From: Rutidosis leptorrhynchoides
Lineage: Eukaryota; Streptophyta; Magnoliopsida; Asterales; Asteraceae
DNA length: 64,000 nucleotides
Direction of reading: 5' to 3'
Assembly: GCF_046630445.1 (NCBI RefSeq)
Contig: NC_092338.1
Location: 345,593,501-345,657,500 of the forward strand
Part shown: positions 57,142 through 64,000 of the stretch, one piece after another
Numbering within the stretch: the first letter of the stretch is position 1
How the letters are laid out: the number at the start of each line of letters is the position of its first letter
The notes under the pieces: generated by a model
What the model saw: only the letters and a program-made list of their open reading frames with translations
Databases searched by the model: none
What the model was told of the DNA's origin: nothing
Program-made: the position numbers and the translations under genes

Positions 57142-57155
57142 AAGTGTGGGGGAGT
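57142..57155 (+). promoter_or_regulatory. Polypurine tract of the Athila-like element
   Basis: AAGTGTGGGGGAGT directly abuts the 3' LTR at 57156 and is preceded by TTGAGGACAAAC. Copies of this pattern also occur at 33628-33665 and, in part, at 55949-55968. Confidence 0.85.
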
Positions 57156-58335
57156 TGATCGGGTCTTAAACGCCAATCATTATCGATGTTAAGAGGTGGA
57201 TATTACGTGTATATTTGAGGTTTAGAAAGTTATTTCATGAGGTTTTTATAACGAGTAACGATTTGGGACGAGAACGCGAAAACGGGGGTTAAAAACAAGA
57301 AAAATGAAAAAACTGAAGCCCAGCCGCAAGGAGGCGGCTGGGGGGTGCAAGGAGGCGCCTGATGGGTGCCAAAACATCTTCAGGTGGAAAGCTGACAAAA
57401 GGAGGCGGCTGGTTTTTGCGGCTGGGCGCATGTAGGCGCCCGGTGAGAGTAATTTGCGGCTGGAACTATTTTTGGATAAAATTTAAGGCCGAATTTGAGG
57501 GATTTAATGCTTGGGGGTTACCCTACTTCACCCCTATATAATAAAAACCCTAGGATACGAATTTATATCATCTTCCATCAGTTTTTAGAGCATCAAACAC
57601 ACAAAACACCATTAATCATCATCAAATCAAGATTCAAACTAGGTTTCAAGGAGTGTTCTTCATGCAACTTCAAGAAGCAACCATGATCATCATCACCAAC
57701 ATGCTTGGCTAGTTTCTTTCACTTTATTTCTTCCATGAACAATTGATACATGTATTCTTTTCATTCAAGTTTATGTGATTTGTAATGTTATGAAACTTAT
57801 GTCTTTTGAATTGTGGTATTATAAACCAATTGTTTATTGATCAATGCAAGTATTATTGATTGTGATTATTGCAAGTTGAATTATAGTGATTTAACATTGT
57901 GTTCTTGATCCAACTTAGTGTTAATTAGATTAAGGATAAAGACATAGTGTCTAGGTTGCATGATTCAATCCCAAGATAGTTAGAATTGATAAGCCTAAGA
58001 AATCTTGTCTATGAGATTTGATCAATACTTGAAAACATAATACTTGTTTGAATGAATGCATGTTAGATTGAGATTGTGAAGGGATAAAGACTTCCATCCA
58101 ATTGACTACAACCTTTTTAATTAGCTCATTGTTTATGCTCTTAAATACTCAAAGTTTACACTTGCTTAGTAATTGTTAATCTAGTCTTTACTTTAGTTAA
58201 TTTTAGTTAATCACAAACAAACAAATCCTGAAATTGCTTGTTAGTTAACCATAGCTTCCCGTGGAACGAATCCTGCTTACCCTATCTAAAGTAGAGTAAT
58301 TAGGCTATTTTTGACCGGCCTTTCGACACCGATCA
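57156..58335 (+). mobile_element. 3' LTR of the Athila-like element
   Basis: A 1180-bp copy of 21208-22388, about 98% identical by eye, ending CACCGATCA and followed by the target duplication GTATT (58336-58340). The TATA box is at 57534-57542 and the GC-rich inverted-repeat block at 57317-57455. Confidence 0.93.
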
Positions 58336-58340
58336 GTATT

Positions 58341-58694
58341 CGTCTGTTTAAATGTTATTAGAGCAAATATATACTTATTTATTTTTAAGTATTAATAAAC
58401 AAATCTTAGTAATTAAGAATTGACGTTTTCATATTTTCTAGACGTACATTTATGTTTTAGCAACAAGAGCTGATCATTTCCTTCAAAAGTTGCCCCAAAT
58501 GTTCATGCATTGAGAAAGTTATTGAATGTACTAACGATCTTGACTTTGAACCGACAAAGGACGATTATTAATTATGTGAGTAATTAAATAATTAATAGAG
58601 TATACGGATTGGTGTTGCTCTCAACAAAATTTTGACTTCAGAACGCTATTGAAGTATTGAACAATGTTTCCTCACATTTTAATAGTGTTTTGAC
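58341..58694. other. Non-coding flank of the Athila-like element
   Basis: AT-rich with no gene or clear repeat. It is part of the pre-insertion locus that continues on the left side before 21203. Confidence 0.5.
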
Positions 58695-58712
58695 TTGTGT
58701 TGTACATTACTT

Positions 58713-59320
58713 TTTTTTTTAACGGCAGAAACAAAAACTTTTATTAATAAGAAAATATATATATATATATAGTAGAGGGAGCTCTAGTTACACGAGATAA
58801 AAACGGAAAGATAAACTAAGAAACACGAAATAACATAACAAAGCGAGACTAAAGATGACCACCCAAAAACTGTTCAGGAATGACCATAGAGTACCCACGT
58901 ATATGACAGACTTGAAAAAATCAAGCAGGGCGAAGGAGATGCTACAGTACTGTCAAAAAACAGCGACAGAGTACATTTTGCACTATACGTGCGGACATCT
59001 ATAACCAAATGAGGCAAAACAGTTTGGGCTGCAAGTTCAAAATAAAATCAACCAATTCCCGAACGGCTAAAGGCGTCCAACTCAAAGATGCGTGGGTTAC
59101 GAATCCAATGATCACATTCCAGTTGTGCCTTTTTGCTTCTATTAGATATCCATTCAAAAGTCTTCAATTGGATTTCTTTGAAAACAAGGCCACAAGTTGC
59201 TTTTGATTTGGTGAAGGTGTTAACATTACTGTTTTTCCATATCAAATAACCCGTAATCAATTCGATTGCTTGCCACATCTGCTTTTCAAAAAGTGAACAA
59301 AACGAAATACCATTACCAAT
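58713..59320 (-). mobile_element. Second 5'-truncated L1-type LINE with perfect 18-bp target duplications
   Basis: The flanks TTGTGTTGTACATTACTT at 58695-58712 and 59321-59338 are identical. On the plus strand the insert starts with a T run (poly-A tail of a minus-strand LINE). Only 608 bases remain: the very end of ORF2 and a 3' UTR with a short (AT)n run near 58757. Confidence 0.92.
59048..59278 (-). pseudogene. LINE ORF2 C-terminal fragment
   Basis: The minus-strand frame reads MWQAIELITGYLIWKNSNVN and later FKEIQLKTFEWISNRSKKAQ, which parallels LIWQAVEWVCVYYIWKNRNN and NEIQIKSFEWISNRSRKKNF at the end of the LINE ORF2 at 11476-12612. The two LINEs are relatives of one lineage with different 3' UTRs. 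The fragment has lost everything upstream by truncation. Confidence 0.8.
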
Positions 59321-59338
59321 TTGTGTTGTACATTACTT

Positions 59339-59860
59339 AATACTTAGTTTTTTTTTTCTTTTTATTTCCTAGATTAACACTCTAATTTGTTTTTAAAAGA
59401 AATTAAGAAACCCGGAAGCTAATGTCCTTTACTCCTCCACATTTCCAATATCAATGTTCTAAGCGTAACCCTAAAAAAATTGCGTTCACTATTTGTGCTG
59501 TTTTTTTCTATCAATAATTGTACGTATTGTATTAAATTGTATTGTTTTTGCACGAGCCAGAGATCCTTCTGTATGGAGTTTCTTTGCCCTCGCATAGAAC
59601 GAGTGGTGATTTTTTCTACATGTGGAATTATCCGCATCTTATTTCCCGTACATTCACATTTTTTGAAATTATGCATTACTATTTTTTTTAATGGTGATAT
59701 CTATAAGATATTTGATATTGATGAAGAAGTTAATTAATTTCATTCACGAACGTACATGTATACATATACAAGTTAAGTGATAAGATGCAACAATCAATAG
59801 CTAAAGTATAGGAAGGGTAGTTGAGATGATAATCGGCATGTGAGGTTGTTACGTGATCAT
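59339..59860. other. Unassigned non-coding stretch
   Basis: No supported frame or repeat. It lies on the 3' side of the copia RNase H remnant and may include its 3' UTR and a decayed LTR, but no LTR end is recognisable. Confidence 0.4.
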
Positions 59861-59861
59861 A

Positions 59862-60424
59862 TTATCCATTCAATGTATCTGGACTATTATGCCCCCGCAA
59901 GACGGAGGAACCGTTGGTGACTCCAATCTTGGACCGAAAACGAAGATACGGTATCCGGGACAACGGTTTAGTCAGAGTATCTGCCAGTTGATCAGTTGAG
60001 TTAATATGTTGAACTTTGAGTGTGCCATCTTGAATTTTCTCTCGGACAAAATGGTAGTCAAGCGCGATATGCTTCATTTTGCTGTGAAAAACGGGGTTTG
60101 CACAAAGGTAAGTGGCACCAACATTGTCACAATAAAGAAGTGGTGGAGTAATGCCAAGCTCGGACAGTAGATTTCGTATCCAAATTAGATCGGATGTCGC
60201 ATTTGCTACTGCCTTGTATTCCGCCTCAGTAGAGGAGCGCGAAACGGATTTTTGTCGACTTGATTTCCACGATACAATGTTACCACCAAGATAAATGATA
60301 TAACCCGAGGTAGATCAACCATTTTCTGTAGTGCCACCCCAATCCGAGTCACTAAACACAGTGTGACATGTAGATTGTCCTCGTTTGAGAAATAAACCAT
60401 AGTGAATGGTGCCTTTGAGATAAC
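59862..60424 (-). pseudogene. Ty1/copia RNase H remnant (3' end of pol)
   Basis: On the minus strand the reading gives [60 protein letters not shown], and [20 protein letters not shown] with [13 protein letters not shown]. This is the RNase H domain and tail of plant Ty1/copia pol. The preceding YLKGTIHYGL motif is reached at about 60395-60424, where a Tekay-type LTR interrupts the gene. It is a fossil with at least two breaks. Confidence 0.88.
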
Positions 60425-61343
60425 TGAAGCGACCCATCCTAATCTATAAGGACGAATACATTAACATATGGATACATTGTGAGGTATTTGATCTCTATAT
60501 GATACATTTTACAAACATTGCATTCGTTTTTTTTTTAAAACAAACTTTCATTTACATCGAAAGTTGACAGGCATGCATACCATTTCATAATATCCAACCT
60601 ATAAATGACCTAATCTGTCATTTACTTAACAATAATCTCTATTGAACTCAACGACTTAAATGCAACATCTTTTAAAATATGCCATGAATGACTCCAAGTA
60701 ATATCTTTAAAATGAGCAAATGCACAGCGGAAGATTTCTTTAATACCTGAGAATAAACATGCTTAAAAGTGTCAACCAAAAGGTTGGTGAGTTCATTAAT
60801 TTATCGTAATCATTCATTTCCATCATTTTAATAGACCAGAAGATTTTCATTTCCATTTCTCATAAATAAACATCCCATGCATAGGGATAAAAATCATTCA
60901 TATGGATTGAACACCTGATAATCGACATTCACAAGATGCATATAAGAATATCCCCATCATTCCGGGGCATCCTTCGGACATGATATTAAATTTTCGAAGT
61001 ACCAAAGCATCCGCAACCATGGATGGGGCTTGTTGGGCCCGATAGATCTATATTTAGGATTCGCGTCAATTAGGGGGCTCGGTTCCCTAATTCTTAGATT
61101 ACCAGGCTAAAAGGGGCATATTCGGCTTCGATCCATTCAACCATATAATGTAGTTTTCGATTACTTATGTCTATTTCGTCAAATATTTATAAAAGTACAT
61201 GTATTCTCAGTCTCAAAAATATATATTGCAAAAGCATTTAAAAAGGGAGTAATGAAACTCACAATACTGTATTTCTAGTAAAAATACATATGTCGTCATT
61301 GAACAAGTGCAAGGTTGGCCTCGGATTCACGAACCTATATTAA

Positions 61344-61344
<1 letters not shown>

Positions 61345-61407
<63 letters not shown>
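61345..61407. repeat. (TA)n microsatellite
   Basis: About 31 TA units within the minus-strand LTR. Confidence 0.95.
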
Positions 61408-61409
<2 letters not shown>

Positions 61410-61706
61410 GTTGGTCAATATATGTCTAACAATTTAGGTCAAGTCATAGTGTATCACAATCCTAGTGCTCGAGATTATTATGCAAAAGTCAACAAAAGTC
61501 ATCTAATCCAAAATGACTTCCAAAAATTGTATACATAAATATAGTCGTTAACTATATCTATCAGATTTTATTAGAGTAATTAATAAAAGTCATTTGTTAA
61601 TAAAATTTATATTTAAAATTTATATATGATAAAATATACTTTTATATATCTTAAATAATAAAATTTATAAAGTTCACTTAATATCATAAAAATATATAGT
61701 GGTATG

Positions 61707-62183
61707 TAGGGGTGTTCATTTTCGGATATCCGAAATTCGGATATCCGAATTTTCGGATATCCGAAAATTCGGATAGTGAAAAACCCCATCCGAAATCCGA
61801 ATCCGAAATTTCGGATATCCGATTTCGGATATTCGAAATTTCGGATTCGGATATCGGATTATCCGAATATCCGATATTTTTGAAGAATTTCGAATATTTT
61901 CGGATAATTTTTCGGATATTCGGATAATTTTTGGATTTTTCGGATATTTTTCGGATATTTTTCGGATATTTCGGATATTTTTCGGATTTTTTCGGATTTT
62001 TTTAGAAATTTTCGGATATTCGGATATCCGAATATCCGAAAATTTTAAAAACTCCATCCGATATCCGAATCCGAAAAAATCGGATATCCGATTTTCGGAT
62101 ATCCGATTTTTCGGATATTTTCGGATTCGGATTTCGGATAATTCGGATTCGGATTTCGGATTCGGATATTTTGAACACCCCTA
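61707..62183. mobile_element. hAT-type MITE made of TTCGGATATCC palindromes (477 bp)
   Basis: The termini TAGGGGTGTTCA and TGAACACCCCTA are perfect inverted repeats. The flanks GTGGTATG at 61699-61706 and 62184-62191 form a perfect 8-bp target duplication, as hAT transposases make. The interior is almost entirely variants of TTCGGATATCCGAAA, forming nested hairpins. No transposase is encoded. It sits inside the Tekay-type LTR. Confidence 0.9.
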
Positions 62184-62259
62184 GTGGTATGTAATTATAT
62201 TACGTGTGGTAAAAATATCTTCGTATCACATATTTATTTGATAAAATAATATTGATAAT

Positions 62260-62294
<35 letters not shown>

Positions 62295-62783
62295 GTAAAA
62301 GTTGTGTTATTTTGTAATAATAATAATAATAATAATTATTCTACTTAATAATAACAATATTTATATTTACTAAAAATGTTATTATGATGAAATGATAATT
62401 TTTATTAATAGAAATACTAAAATGATAATGATATTTTATATTAACAATGATATTACCATAAATAATAATTTTTGCAAAAATGATAGTTTTAATATTAATA
62501 ATACTTTTAATAATAACAATGATAAAAATAATGAAAACGATATTGTTTTTTTTATTTAAATCAATACCTTTCAATATTTTAATTTCATCATGATACTTAT
62601 ACTCATTATTTCGTAATTAATTTGTTAATAGCTTTTAGTCGTCTTTTATATCGCGTTCATAATAAAGATAATAATAGTAATCATAATAATTAGATGTTAC
62701 TAATATTGGTTTTAATTATAATAATACTAATAATAATAAATATTATGATAATATTAATGATAATACTAATAACTATTTTAATG

Positions 62784-62815
<32 letters not shown>

Positions 62816-62884
62816 TATAATCTTAACGATAATAACGATAGTAATAATAATAAAAATAACAATTTTTAATGATAATACCTTTTA

Positions 62885-62899
62885 TTAATAACGATAATG

Positions 62900-62982
<83 letters not shown>

Positions 62983-62985
62983 TAG
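62885..62985. repeat. (AAT)n microsatellite
   Basis: About 33 AAT units, in a wider 62240-63060 stretch dominated by AAT, GATAAT and related words. Confidence 0.95.
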
Positions 62986-63695
62986 ATAATAATTATAACG
63001 ACGATAATAACGACGATAATAATAATAATAATCATTTTAACAATAATACAAAAATTCAGTTGACTATAACTTCTAATCTGTTCATTGAAACCATTCGAGT
63101 TCTAAATGAAAAGTTCTTAATTTTTTGCTAGCTTTCCAACGAAATGCATATCATATACCTTATCTCAACCGTATATGTAACTAGTTCATAATATATCGTC
63201 AACTATTTAACGACAATATTAAATGTACAAGCATGTAATATCCTATATACTCGAGCACTAGTCAGGGATACACTATTAATATATAAAAGTTAAGTTATGA
63301 GTGCTCACGTATCAATATTGTGATTCAATATTACAGAAAAGTACGTAGATGCAACGGAGATGATAAACGCAAGGTTGACCTCACGAGCTATACCCCCGAA
63401 CATTACCCATAACCTCCATAGCTATAACCCATAATTTCCTTAGCTCTATCCCTCTCGAAAAACCCGTCTTGAAATAACTCACTCATAACCTCGTCGTAGT
63501 ATTTTATGTATAATAATACTAATAATAATACTACTACTAATAATAAAAATACGATTAATAATAATATTAATCTTAATAATAAAAATAATAATAATAATAT
63601 AAGTATGAATATATTGAGAGAGATATCGAGTGTGAATTATAATTCAGAAACTTAGAACGATCGAGCTTTTAAGCAATCTTTCCCACCTAAACCCC

Positions 63696-63745
63696 CCATG
63701 CGATCGCATGGGGCTTGAATGGTATAGCCATGCGATCGCATGGCT
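63696..63745. repeat. Pair of CCATGCGATCGCATGG palindromes
   Basis: Perfect 16-bp palindromes at 63696-63711 and 63728-63743, the second extended to 20 bp by AGCC...GGCT. On the minus strand (LTR sense) they lie upstream of a GCTTAAAAGC stretch at about 63665-63674 that may serve as the core promoter. They are unusually GC-rich for this LTR. Confidence 0.85.
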
Positions 63746-63799
63746 AAGTGAACATGGCCACATTCGACTTTTTAAACCTGCCGACACTTTATATTATAT

Positions 63800-63802
<3 letters not shown>

Positions 63803-63850
<48 letters not shown>
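63803..63850. repeat. (TA)n microsatellite
   Basis: About 24 TA units close to the right edge, in the same relative position as the TA tract of the gag-only element's LTR at 41174-41221. Confidence 0.95.
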
Positions 63851-63854
<4 letters not shown>

Positions 63855-64000
63855 ATTTATATAATTATTTATATATTATATTAAATTCACGTGCATAGTT
63901 AATTTTTAATTTTCGTTCCGATAACTCGTACGTTGTCCCTCGACTTATGTTCTGGTTCCGGTTTCTCGAACGGCTTTTCGTACACTCAGAAAACTTGTTC

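Larger units (their letters stand above)
21208..58335 (+). mobile_element. Athila-like Ty3 LTR element, 37.1 kb including three nested insertions
   Basis: The element is bounded by two LTRs of 1181 and 1180 bp (TGATCGGG to CCGATCA) and flanked by a perfect 5-bp target duplication GTATT (21203-21207 and 58336-58340). It has an Athila-type primer site, gag, protease, RT, RNase H, integrase, two further protease-like domains, a post-pol ORF and a polypurine tract. Three later elements sit inside it at 23302-26761, 33871-41616 and 43303-54700. Without them it would be about 14.5 kb. The LTRs differ by roughly 25 changes (about 2%), suggesting under about one million years at a commonly used plant rate. 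Gag-pol holds about five breaks besides the insertions, so it is not functional. Confidence 0.93.
60425..64000 (-). mobile_element. Tekay-type LTR (minus strand), inserted in the copia remnant and running off the window
   Basis: On the minus strand the 3' end lies at 60425 (ending GGGTCGCTTCA), abutting copia sequence. The expected duplication ATAAC is at 60420-60424, with its partner outside the window. Landmarks in order on the minus strand are TTTTTGAGACTGAGAATACA (about 61201-61220), TTTATTCTCAGG (about 60752-60763), CACAGCGGAAGA in plus orientation (about 60724), and TATAGAGATCAAATACC (about 60484-60500). The long 5' part (61340-64000) is filled with TA and AAT microsatellites, a MITE, and two CCATGCGATCGCATGG palindromes. 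At least 3.58 kb is visible. Its last 200 bases resemble the nested gag-only LTR near 41250-41350, so the identity of the part beyond about 63860 is less sure. Confidence 0.7.

Noticed and set aside
61712-62057. Frames rich in GYPKFRIS or SDIRFRIFEIS on both strands
   Set aside because: They translate the TTCGGATATCC palindrome array of the hAT-type MITE and are not genes.
1-64000. CRISPR arrays, tRNA or rRNA genes, bacterial operons
   Set aside because: No spaced direct-repeat array, cloverleaf-compatible tRNA gene or rRNA sequence was seen. The tRNA-like segments are SINE-type heads or primer sites.

Overview
This 64 kb window is AT-rich, repeat-packed plant DNA. The LTR families (Tekay-type chromoviruses, Athila-like elements with a tRNA-Asp-type primer site, small Ty1/copia elements), plant L1-type LINEs and tRNA-derived SINE heads point to a eudicot. 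The LTR style resembles what I remember from Asteraceae, but that is recollection and was not searched. I found no convincing host protein gene, rRNA gene or tRNA gene. Nearly everything that can be explained is a transposable element or a fossil of one.

Layout. 1-598: 3' end of a Tekay-type LTR that sits inside the pol of another Tekay element, whose pol remnant (599-2875) and 3' LTR (2912-6061) follow. 6062-11200: decayed LINE ORF1 (minus), short tandem duplications, a Helitron-like 3' terminus and an inverted relative of its interior. 11220-12622: 5'-truncated LINE with an open 378-codon frame and a perfect 18-bp target duplication. 12861-14398: non-autonomous Mutator-like element with 9-bp target duplications. 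15110-16606: Athila/Tat-like LTR remnant (minus), then a SINE-like head. 17172-17957: hAT-like MITE. 18118-20331: small Ty1/copia element without pol. 20704-21057: MITE.

21208-58335 is the centrepiece. It is one Athila-like Ty3 element (1.18 kb LTRs, target duplication GTATT) swollen to 37 kb by three later insertions, each with its own 5-bp target duplication: a 3.46 kb solo Tekay LTR in gag (CCCAA), a 7.7 kb reverse-oriented gag-only element after pol (GGTTT), and an 11.4 kb Tekay-related element without pol in the post-pol ORF (CCATC). By-eye LTR divergence (about 2%, 1.5% and 0.8%) agrees with the nesting order. The host element carries two extra retropepsin-like domains downstream of integrase. 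It also has a promoter-like block before its post-pol ORF that shares a 19-base motif with its own LTR.

58336-64000: a second 5'-truncated LINE with an 18-bp target duplication, a Ty1/copia RNase H remnant (minus), and a minus-strand Tekay-type LTR that runs off the window and contains a hAT-type MITE built from TTCGGATATCC-like palindromes.

The observations I rank highest are the three protease-like domains in one element, the internal LTR-like promoter block, an antisense two-helix membrane microprotein ORF with a TATA box in the pol-less element, and GC-rich CGATCG-type palindromes placed just upstream of the TATA box in several unrelated LTR families.
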